Source: an uncultured Selenomonadaceae bacterium (GTDB lineage Bacteria > Bacillota > Negativicutes > Selenomonadales > Selenomonadaceae). Taken from it: 11,575 nt of DNA. The position numbers were made by a program, and so were the translations under genes. Of the stretch, positions 1 through 5,295 are shown piece after piece. The notes below the pieces were generated by a model. It made no database searches. It was given only the letters and a program-made list of their open reading frames with translations, and was not told the DNA's origin. Within the stretch, counting starts at the first letter, position 1. Every line of letters begins with the position of its first letter. The stretch is taken from the NCBI GenBank assembly GCA_902782705.1, contig CACZOL010000005.1:1-11575 (forward strand). Reading direction: 5' to 3'.

Positions 1-88
1 ATGCCTTTCGGCTCGCGGGCTGCGGCTCTGATTATTTTCGCAAAGCCTTACCGCCGGTCGGGAATTGCACCCTGCCCCAAAGATTTTT
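1..88 (-). promoter_or_regulatory. FMN riboswitch (RFN element), 5' half, cut by the window edge
   Basis: Read on the minus strand, this stretch carries the conserved RFN blocks in the right order. GGGGCAGGG lies at 78-70, then ATTCCCGACCGGCGGT at 65-50, then AGCCCGCGAGC at 21-11. The 5' strand of stem P1 (ATCTTT) is at 84-79. The second half, including the closing P1 strand and any terminator or sequestering hairpin, would lie beyond base 1. RFN aptamers bind flavin mononucleotide and switch off riboflavin synthesis or uptake genes (ribD/E/BA/H or ribU), so such a gene is expected just outside on the minus strand. The match to the family consensus is strong. The identity of the controlled gene is inference. 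Confidence 0.93.
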
Positions 89-89
89 C

Positions 90-117
90 AATATGCTTTT
101 TTCATATCCTATCACAA
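90..117 (-). promoter_or_regulatory. Possible sigma-A promoter for the riboswitch transcript
   Basis: On the minus strand TTGTGA (117-112) and CATATT (95-90) are separated by 16 bp, each matching 4 of 6 consensus bases. A start about 7 nt downstream would fall at the first bases of the riboswitch stem, as expected for an RFN leader. The match is modest. Read-through from lepB, which has no terminator after it, is the alternative. Confidence 0.35.
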
Positions 118-126
118 AACCGCGCA

Positions 127-648
127 TCAAGGCAAGGTCTTGAATTGCTCAAAAGGCCAGAATACGAGAATCGCTTTGCCTTTTATCAAGTCATACGGCA
201 CGAAGCCCACGTCCGCAAAGCGGCTGTCCTCGGAATTGTTCCGGTTATCGCCCATGACGAAAATATGACCTGCGGGTACTTCGGCCAGCGGGTAATCGCC
301 GCGCGTCTTGCTCAAGATATACGGCTCGTTTATGAGCTGGCTGTTTACGTAAACCTGCCCGTCTTTGATTTCAATCGTATCACCCGGTACCGCGATGACG
401 CGCTTGATAAAGTCTCGTCTCGTATCTCGAGGATACTGAAATACGAGAATCTCGCCGCGCTCCGGCTCGCGAAAACGGTAAATGAATTTATTGACGACAA
501 GACGCTCCGCGCTTTGCAGCGTCGGGCGCATCGACGGACCGTCCACCAAATAAAGCTCCACGATAAACGTGCGAATAATCAACGCGAGAACGATGGCAGT
601 CGCGATGGATACAATCCAATCCTTTGCTTCTTCTCCCAGAGAACTCAT
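127..648 (-). CDS. lepB: Signal peptidase I
   Basis: A 173-residue type I signal peptidase (family S26), which cuts signal peptides from exported proteins at the outer face of the cytoplasmic membrane. A single N-terminal membrane anchor spans about residues 11-30. The nucleophile Ser39 sits in GPSMRPTL, the general base Lys82 in FIKRVIAVPGD, and the family's last conserved box GDNRNNSEDSR is at 133-143. Its length is typical of the short Firmicutes forms. The ATG start has a good ribosome site, GGAGGGA, 5 nt upstream. It follows rplS by 54 bp, with a terminator-like hairpin in the gap, so it is probably expressed by read-through from the rplS promoter at a reduced level. The rplS-lepB pairing is common in Firmicutes. 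Plausible clients nearby are the secreted protein at 4595-5212 and the LptA-like protein. Confidence 0.95.
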   Translation of the reverse strand: MSSLGEEAKDWIVSIATAIVLALIIRTFIVELYLVDGPSMRPTLQSAERLVVNKFIYRFREPERGEILVFQYPRDTRRDFIKRVIAVPGDTIEIKDGQVYVNSQLINEPYILSKTRGDYPLAEVPAGHIFVMGDNRNNSEDSRFADVGFVPYDLIKGKAILVFWPFEQFKTLP

Positions 649-665
649 ATCGTCCCTCCAACAAC

Positions 666-694
666 AAAAAAGGGGACTGACCTTCGCCAGCCCC
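666..694 (-). terminator. Terminator/attenuator hairpin between rplS and lepB
   Basis: On the minus strand GGGGCTG (694-688) pairs with CAG-T-CCCC (679-672, one bulged T) around an 8-nt loop. The 3' arm runs straight into six T (671-666). The hairpin begins 8 nt after the rplS stop and ends before the lepB ribosome site. It looks like a rho-independent terminator, probably leaky, since no separate lepB promoter is visible. Confidence 0.7.
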
Positions 695-702
695 TAATTT
701 CG

Positions 703-1044
703 TCAGCGTCTTTCTTTGATGCGAGCCGCCTTGCCCGTGAGGCCGCGCAGATAATAAAGTTTCGCACGACGAACGACGCCGCGGCGCACAACCTCAATCT
801 TGTCGATTCGCGGCGAATGTACCAAGAACGTGCGCTCTACGCCGATGCCGTAAGAAATGCGACGCACCCTGAACATTTCGCGAACACCCGAACCCTGCCG
901 TCCGATGACGACGCCCTCAAACACCTGAATACGCTCGCGCGTACCCTCGACGATCTTCGCATGGACGCGAACCGTATCGCCGGGGCGAAATTCGGGAATG
1001 TCCGAGCGGAGCTGCTCCTTTTCCAACGCTTCAATGATGTTCAT
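703..1044 (-). CDS. rplS: 50S ribosomal protein L19
   Basis: This 113-residue protein matches L19 over its whole length: the N-terminal MNIIEALEKEQL, then IPEFRPGDTVRVHAKIVEG, the basic FRVRRISYGIGVERTF region, and the C-terminal RRAKLYYLRGLTGKAARIKE. L19 sits at the interface of the 30S and 50S subunits. The ATG start has AGGAGGAAAA 5-6 nt upstream. In many Firmicutes rplS ends the rpsP-rimM-trmD operon. Here the gene upstream is a membrane glycosyltransferase, and rplS has its own promoter at 1119-1147. It is followed by a terminator-like hairpin and then lepB. There are no signs of damage. Confidence 0.97.
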   Translation of the reverse strand: MNIIEALEKEQLRSDIPEFRPGDTVRVHAKIVEGTRERIQVFEGVVIGRQGSGVREMFRVRRISYGIGVERTFLVHSPRIDKIEVVRRGVVRRAKLYYLRGLTGKAARIKERR

Positions 1045-1075
1045 TTCTGTTTTCCTCCTATTTCGCGACGTTCGT

Positions 1076-1094
1076 GGCAGAATGATTTCTGTCC
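1076..1094 (-). ncRNA. Stem-loop in the rplS leader
   Basis: In the roughly 68-nt leader between the predicted start (near 1112) and the rplS ATG, GG-A-CAGAA (1094-1087) pairs with TTCTGCC (1082-1076) around ATCA, with one bulged A. L19 leaders with an autoregulatory role are known in other Firmicutes. I cannot show that this hairpin belongs to that family, so the role is left open. Confidence 0.4.
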
Positions 1095-1118
1095 AGAGGA
1101 CCGCCCGTACATTTCGTT

Positions 1119-1147
1119 ACTATACCATAAGCAAAAAAATATTGCAA
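1119..1147 (-). promoter_or_regulatory. Promoter of rplS-lepB
   Basis: On the minus strand TTGCAA (1147-1142) and TATAGT (1124-1119) are 17 bp apart. An extended -10 TG lies one base before TATAGT. Predicted transcription start is near 1112. The -35 lies within a 12-bp perfect palindrome, ATATTGCAATAT (1139-1150), only 4 bp past the stop codon of the glycosyltransferase. A second perfect TTGACA at 1155-1150 overlaps that stop codon but has no well-spaced -10. Confidence 0.7.
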
Positions 1148-1151
1148 TATG

Positions 1152-2393
1152 TCAATTGTTTTTCTTATCCATAAATTCCTCATAAGTAAGCGCGCGAGTG
1201 TGCTGCGTGTGGCTCCATTCATGCTCGTTGCGATGCAGGAAGCCTAAAAAAACAATCGGAATCCATGAATAGATGAAAATCGGATAGAGAAGCAAATATA
1301 GCCAAGCTTTCCACTTCACATGAATCTTCAACAAAATGATGACCGGCAAAATGTATTGCCCGAACATAATAAACGACATCAGCTCGGACGGCATGAACCG
1401 GTAAATACTCGTGTAAAACGGTGGAACAAGCAGCTGAATATAGCTAAGAATGACAAAAAAAGTAGAGATCAGCAAGAAATGCGGTTGAATCAAATGCAGG
1501 CAACCGTCAAGAATCCGAATGTCGCGGCGCTCAATACCTGCTTTCAGCATTTTAGGGATAAATCGATGCGCGACGTCAAACTGTCCTTGTGCCCATCGTT
1601 TCCTTTGGTTCCATGACTGCATGAACGTCAAAGGCTTTTCATCATAAACGATAGCGTCGTGCGCCCACGTCGTCTTGATTCCCTCGACGAGTGACTTCAT
1701 CGTGAATTCCATATCCTCGGTCAGGCAAGTAGCTCCCCAGCCATGCCGCTTCAGCACGTCGGAGGCAATACACATGCCCGTACCGCCAAGAACAGAGGAA
1801 AGACCGATGTTCGTCTTCGCCAAATGCCAGACATGGTCGATTACCCAAAAAGCGATGGCAAACGTACCGGAAATCCAAGTGTCGTAAGGATTTTTCGCAT
1901 CAAGATAGCCCTGGATCAACTTATCGCCTTTGAGCAGGCGGTTGTTCATTTCCAGCAGGAAGCGCGGATGCACAAGATTGTCCGCGTCAAAAACGACGAT
2001 CGCGTCATATTGTCGCTCCATGGAAAACAATTTGTCAAACATCCACTCGAGCGCGAATCCTTTCCCTTTTCCCGTCTCGCTGAAGCGCTCGCAGACAATC
2101 GCACCTTTTCCCCGCGCGATTTCCGCCGTATTGTCCACGCAGTTGTCCGCGACGACAAAAACATCATACAGCGTTTTCGGGTATTCCATCTCATATAGAT
2201 TTTCCAAAAGCTGCCCGATAACAGCGCTTTCATTATGCGCAGCCACGATTACCGCGAAGCTTTTCTCCGGCGTGAGGATCTTATCTTCCTTTCTGCGCCA
2301 CATGCCGCAGAAGCCAATGATAAAATAATAGATGGTAAAAAGAAAAATAAAGACCTGCATCGGAATCATGATGAGGTCAAACCAATGTTCCAT
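1152..2393 (-). CDS. Membrane-bound family 2 glycosyltransferase (processive type)
   Basis: A 413-residue inner-membrane glycosyltransferase of family GT2. The order is an N-terminal membrane segment (about 10-30), a cytoplasmic catalytic domain starting VIVAAHNE (48-55), and three hydrophobic C-terminal segments (about 304-323, 337-356, 364-386). The catalytic set is complete: nucleotide/metal-binding D136-A-D138, the ED pair E226-D227, and Q263-x-x-R-W267, as in BcsA/IcaA/NodC-like enzymes. The C-terminal EWSHTQHTR tail is of a kind seen in bacterial GT2 proteins. The reading frame extends upstream to 2558, but that would run deep into pssA. The ATG at 2393 has GGAGAGG 7 nt upstream and sits 22 bp after pssA, so I chose it. 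Its place as third gene after psd and pssA suggests a lipid or exopolysaccharide job at the membrane. The sugar and acceptor cannot be read from the sequence. Confidence 0.88.
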   Translation of the reverse strand: MEHWFDLIMIPMQVFIFLFTIYYFIIGFCGMWRRKEDKILTPEKSFAVIVAAHNESAVIGQLLENLYEMEYPKTLYDVFVVADNCVDNTAEIARGKGAIVCERFSETGKGKGFALEWMFDKLFSMERQYDAIVVFDADNLVHPRFLLEMNNRLLKGDKLIQGYLDAKNPYDTWISGTFAIAFWVIDHVWHLAKTNIGLSSVLGGTGMCIASDVLKRHGWGATCLTEDMEFTMKSLVEGIKTTWAHDAIVYDEKPLTFMQSWNQRKRWAQGQFDVAHRFIPKMLKAGIERRDIRILDGCLHLIQPHFLLISTFFVILSYIQLLVPPFYTSIYRFMPSELMSFIMFGQYILPVIILLKIHVKWKAWLYLLLYPIFIYSWIPIVFLGFLHRNEHEWSHTQHTRALTYEEFMDKKNN

Positions 2394-2400
2394 GAATAAA

Positions 2401-2407
2401 CCTCTCC
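2401..2407 (-). promoter_or_regulatory. Ribosome binding site fixing the glycosyltransferase start
   Basis: GGAGAGG on the minus strand, 7 nt before the ATG at 2393. It supports that start over upstream in-frame codons, which lie inside pssA. Confidence 0.75.
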
Positions 2408-2415
2408 AGACAGGA

Positions 2416-3123
2416 TCAAGACTTACCTGCAACCTTGGACATAGCTGTGTTGATAACGCCCAAAGCCGCATAGGTCGCAAAAATAGCAAACAAGACCGCA
2501 CACCAAAGAGCGCCGCGTCCGACATAAAGAATCGACGCAAAGATGAGAATAAACGCAACTTTGGATACGCCGTAGACGGGTTCGCCTTTCCCTTTGAAAT
2601 CCGGATAATGTACTTTGCTGACCATCAAAAAAGCAATCGCCAGCATGACCAACGGATATATCCACCCAAGCGAATGGGGATCAAAACCGATTGCCTGCAT
2701 AAGAAGCGTGGACGTCGCTACAAAACAACCGCCCGCAGGAATCGCAAGCCCCATGAAATACCCATGCACAATATTGACGTTCACATTGAAACGTGCCAGC
2801 CGCCAAGCGCCGCAAAGTGCAAAGCAGATAGACACCGCGCAGCCGAACCAATGAAACGCATCAAGGCAAAAAACATACGCTAAAATACCGGGAGCAACGC
2901 CAAAAGAAACGAGATCGCAAAGCGAATCCATTTCCTTGCCGATTTCACTGCTGACGCCGAAAAAACGTGCGGCGCGTCCGTCCAATCCGTCCGCCACCAG
3001 CGCGATCAAAATAAACAGCGAACCCCAGAAAAGATCGCCCTGCATCGTCGAAAACACAGAGCAAACGCCGAAAACCAGATTCGACGATGTGAGCATATTC
3101 GGTATCAAAGCCTTATACGTCAT
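2416..3123 (-). CDS. pssA: CDP-diacylglycerol-serine O-phosphatidyltransferase (phosphatidylserine synthase)
   Basis: A 235-residue integral membrane enzyme that joins CDP-diacylglycerol and L-serine to give phosphatidylserine and CMP. The CDP-alcohol phosphatidyltransferase signature is complete: D45-x-x-D48-G49-x-x-A52-R53, then G62, D66 and D70. The rest is a run of hydrophobic segments, and IPNMLTSSNLVFGV at the N-terminus fits the Bacillus-type (class II) PssA family. The ATG at 3123 lies inside the end of psd, an 11-bp overlap counting the psd stop. Its ribosome site GGGAGGG is inside psd coding sequence, which suggests translational coupling. The gene order is psd, pssA, then glycosyltransferase. 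With the decarboxylase upstream, the pair makes phosphatidylethanolamine. Confidence 0.94.
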   Translation of the reverse strand: MTYKALIPNMLTSSNLVFGVCSVFSTMQGDLFWGSLFILIALVADGLDGRAARFFGVSSEIGKEMDSLCDLVSFGVAPGILAYVFCLDAFHWFGCAVSICFALCGAWRLARFNVNVNIVHGYFMGLAIPAGGCFVATSTLLMQAIGFDPHSLGWIYPLVMLAIAFLMVSKVHYPDFKGKGEPVYGVSKVAFILIFASILYVGRGALWCAVLFAIFATYAALGVINTAMSKVAGKS

Positions 3124-3748
3124 CAGACTTTACCCTCCCGATGATAGTTTCTCCGCCTTTGACCCGGTCGCCTTTTTTTACCATGACTTCGACAGATTTC
3201 GGCATGACGACTTCCGTACAAGAACCGAAACGAATCAAACCGTATCGCTCCCCTTTTTCCAGCACATCGTCAAGCGTAACCCACGAAACGATTCGCCGTG
3301 CCAAAATACCGGCGATTTGCGTAACCGTAATTCTCAACTTGTCATTTTCAATGCCAATCATGTGCCGCTCGTTCTCGAAGCCGACCGAATCTTTATAGGC
3401 AGGTTTGAATCGCCCGCAAATATATTGCTGGCATTTGATTTCCCCCTGCATCGGGCTTCGGTTGATATGCACATCAAAAATAGACAGGAAAATCACGACT
3501 TTGTTACAGGGTTCTTTTACAAAATCGTCGTCGTCAAGCGAAACGACCTCCATGACTTTTCCGTCCGCCGGCGAAACGAGAAGAGAACTGTCCTCCGGAA
3601 CAGAACGATTCGGATCACGGAAAAAATATGCAAAATAAAGTGCCAAGACGACAAAGGGAATCGCCGCATACGGCTGGAACGCAAAGCCAAACAAAACGGC
3701 GGCCGCAAACGCCGCAAAAATATATGTATATCCGTCCCGTAAAATCAT
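3113..3748 (-). CDS. psd: Phosphatidylserine decarboxylase proenzyme
   Basis: A 211-residue enzyme of the short PSD-A type that converts phosphatidylserine to phosphatidylethanolamine. It is made as a proenzyme that cuts itself at Gly175-Ser176 (in RFGSCTEV), turning the serine into the pyruvoyl cofactor. Asp62 in SPADGKV and His94 in DVHINRSP match the conserved residues needed for self-cleavage. Two close hydrophobic segments occupy about residues 8-43, followed by FFRDPNR, a family hallmark. The frame could start at 3784, but that codon lacks a ribosome site. The ATG at 3748 has GAGGTGAG 6 nt upstream and gives the usual N-terminus. Its promoter at 3816-3844 abuts the stop of the upstream glycosyltransferase gene. 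Confidence 0.94.
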   Translation of the reverse strand: MILRDGYTYIFAAFAAAVLFGFAFQPYAAIPFVVLALYFAYFFRDPNRSVPEDSSLLVSPADGKVMEVVSLDDDDFVKEPCNKVVIFLSIFDVHINRSPMQGEIKCQQYICGRFKPAYKDSVGFENERHMIGIENDKLRITVTQIAGILARRIVSWVTLDDVLEKGERYGLIRFGSCTEVVMPKSVEVMVKKGDRVKGGETIIGRVKSDDV

Positions 3749-3752
3749 TGCG

Positions 3753-3760
3753 CTCACCTC
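3753..3760 (-). promoter_or_regulatory. Ribosome binding site fixing the psd start
   Basis: GAGGTGAG on the minus strand, with the GAGGTG core 6 nt before the ATG at 3748. The longer alternative start at 3784 has no comparable site. Confidence 0.7.
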
Positions 3761-3790
3761 GCTCTCTTCCAATCGACTGCACACAAAAAT

Positions 3791-3804
3791 AGCGCAACCG
3801 CGCT
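3791..3804 (-). terminator. Short hairpin with T-run at the start of the psd transcript
   Basis: AGCGC (3804-3800) and GCGCT (3795-3791) pair around GGTT and are followed by ATTTTT. It could end transcription coming from the WecG/TagA-type gene. It also lies only about 5 nt downstream of the predicted psd transcription start, so it would equally be a 5'-terminal stem-loop of the psd mRNA. The stem is only 5 bp. Confidence 0.45.
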
Positions 3805-3815
3805 TATTTCAATTT

Positions 3816-3844
3816 ATTATATCTTTCCCGTTTCGCTTTGTCCA
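3816..3844 (-). promoter_or_regulatory. Promoter of psd-pssA-glycosyltransferase
   Basis: On the minus strand TGGACA (3844-3839) and TATAAT (3821-3816) are spaced exactly 17 bp, matching 5 of 6 and 6 of 6 consensus bases. The -35 begins at the base after the preceding gene's stop codon. Predicted start is near 3809, giving a 5' leader of about 60 nt. Confidence 0.8.
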
Positions 3845-4573
3845 CTATTTTTTCGAAGCGTGGACGCGAAAAACAAACTTTGGCAACGCGAGAAGGCGTC
3901 CTGCCCGTTTGGGCTGTAAAAGAGCGCGGAACAACCATTCCAGTTTCGCTTTCTGCATCCAAACCGGCGCACGCCGCATCGTCCCCGCCATGACGTCCAA
4001 TGTACCGCCGACACCGATAGACACGGGAACGTCCAGCGCTTCCTTATGCTTTTTAAGCCATTTTTCCTGTTTCGGCACGCCCAGTGCAACGAGCAGAAGA
4101 TCAGGATGCGCCTCCCGAATCTCCTGTATAATTTCCGGCTCTTCTTCACTGCTGAAATAGCCGTTCCGAACGCCGACGACGGAAATCCCCGGATACAGCT
4201 CTTCCGCCTTTTGTTTCGCTTTTTCCGCTACGCCCGGCGCCGAGCCGAAAAAAAATACGCGCCGATTTTTTTGCGGTGCGCGCCGCAGAAGCTCCTGCGA
4301 AAGATCATAACCCGCAACGCGTTCCGGCATCTCATACCCCAAATGACGGGCTGCCCAGACCGTTCCCGCGCCGTCCGGCACGACAAGATCGGCGGAACGC
4401 AATATCTCGAAAAGTTCCTCGTCGCGCGTTGCGTTCATAATCATCTCGGCGTTCGCAGTGGCAATCAAGGCGCCGCGCCTCTCGTCCATCCAACACTCCG
4501 CCTGTTCGACCGCTTCCCGCATGGTCAACGCAGCCACCGGAACACCTAAAATCTCCACAACAGAGAATGACAC
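3845..4573 (-). CDS. WecG/TagA/CpsF family glycosyltransferase
   Basis: A 242-residue GT26 enzyme of the family that transfers a sugar, typically N-acetylmannosamine or its uronic acid, to an undecaprenyl-linked acceptor at the inner face of the membrane. Family marks are TANAEM (39-44), PDGAG (66-70) with the probable catalytic Asp67, RVAGYDL (85-91), FFFGSAPG (107-114), LVALGVPKQEKW (161-172) and GVGGTLDVMAGTMRRAP (187-203). The basic C-terminus resembles the membrane-binding tail of TagA. The start codon is GTG, with AGGAGGGA 7 nt upstream. The start of the secreted-protein gene's partner lies only 21 bp away, so the two are probably co-transcribed. In an LPS-bearing cell a surface-polysaccharide role is more likely than wall teichoic acid, but that is inference. 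Confidence 0.92.
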   Translation of the reverse strand: MSFSVVEILGVPVAALTMREAVEQAECWMDERRGALIATANAEMIMNATRDEELFEILRSADLVVPDGAGTVWAARHLGYEMPERVAGYDLSQELLRRAPQKNRRVFFFGSAPGVAEKAKQKAEELYPGISVVGVRNGYFSSEEEPEIIQEIREAHPDLLLVALGVPKQEKWLKKHKEALDVPVSIGVGGTLDVMAGTMRRAPVWMQKAKLEWLFRALLQPKRAGRLLALPKFVFRVHASKK

Positions 4574-4580
4574 GCAGTTT

Positions 4581-4588
4581 TCCCTCCT
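4581..4588 (-). promoter_or_regulatory. Ribosome binding site deciding a GTG start
   Basis: AGGAGGGA on the minus strand, 7 nt before the GTG at 4573. It supports that codon as the start of the WecG/TagA-type gene. Confidence 0.75.
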
Positions 4589-4594
4589 GCTATC

Positions 4595-5212
4595 TTATTC
4601 CTTTTTCTTGGCGCGCTCCGAAAGACCGGGCGCTGCAAAATCATAATCAAAATGCGTAACCTTGTCAGCCTTTACATCAAGCGTCTGCACGGAGTAGAGT
4701 TTCATTCCAATCGTGAGAAGCTGATACGCGTCCCAATTGGGAAGGAACTTTTTCAATTCCTCCGCAGCCGTCGTTCTGTCCGGCTCGCCGGTCAGATTGC
4801 CGCCGCCCGGCATAAGTACAACAAGATAATAACTTCCTTCCGGAATGCCTGTAAACGCATACGAGCCGTCTTCAGCGCTTTTTGTGATAAACACATCTGC
4901 CCCAGCCGGCGCGATACCATCCTTGTACCACGCAGTCACTTCATCCTTCGTCAGCGTGTTCCAATCTGCCGTGCGGGAAATCAGCTGCAGCTCGACGGTC
5001 TTGTCCACTTTTTTCCTTGCGCCGCCGCCGATCGCAACGCCTACGCCGGAATTTCCCCGATCCCAGTTACCGCGTCCGCTGTCGCGTGTAACGACTTCGA
5101 ATCCGAGATTGAGCGGCCCTCTGATTTTTCCCTCAACGCCGCCGTCAGAAGCGTACGCTGTTCCCGTCATAAGCAAAAATGTCGCCGCAATGGCCGCCAG
5201 TTGTTTTTTCAT
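4595..5212 (-). CDS. Secreted protein with carboxypeptidase-regulatory-like segment, function unknown
   Basis: A 205-residue exported protein. A signal peptide covers residues 1-21 (MKKQ, hydrophobic core, cleavage after AYA), leaving a mature part of about 184 residues. After it come a Gly/Arg/Asn-rich, apparently flexible patch (about 43-66) and a beta-rich part. The latter holds DGSYAFTGIPEGSYYLVVLMPG, a signature of carboxypeptidase-regulatory-like/CnaB-like folds. There is no lipobox, sortase motif or C-terminal membrane anchor, and it ends in a basic AKKKE tail. So it should be free in the periplasm or loosely bound. An upstream in-frame start at 5302 is unlikely because GGGGAGGA lies 6-7 nt before the ATG at 5212. 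It is paired with a WecG/TagA-type glycosyltransferase 21 bp downstream, which hints at an envelope role. I do not recognise a specific family. Confidence 0.8.
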   Translation of the reverse strand: MKKQLAAIAATFLLMTGTAYASDGGVEGKIRGPLNLGFEVVTRDSGRGNWDRGNSGVGVAIGGGARKKVDKTVELQLISRTADWNTLTKDEVTAWYKDGIAPAGADVFITKSAEDGSYAFTGIPEGSYYLVVLMPGGGNLTGEPDRTTAAEELKKFLPNWDAYQLLTIGMKLYSVQTLDVKADKVTHFDYDFAAPGLSERAKKKE

Positions 5213-5295
5213 AGCAAATCCTCCCCTATATTGATATAAGGAAAATTCGACACAATCAGGGAAATTCCTTTTTCTTTTTATAATTAACGTACTTC
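5213..5295 (-). other. Short intergenic region before the secreted-protein gene
   Basis: An 83-bp AT-rich gap between the metal-exporter stop and the secreted-protein start. It holds the ribosome site GGGGAGGA. I see no convincing -35/-10 pair and no terminator. Either the secreted protein is co-transcribed with the exporter, or its promoter departs from the usual consensus. Confidence 0.4.

Noticed and set aside
1..1185. Long open frame of 394 residues on the plus strand
   Set aside because: It runs antisense through lepB, rplS and the riboswitch, all strongly supported on the minus strand. Its protein has no recognisable motif and no ribosome site.
2394..2558. Longer start for the GT2 glycosyltransferase
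   Set aside because: It would overlap pssA by over 140 bp and add a segment without family similarity. The ATG at 2393 has a good ribosome site.
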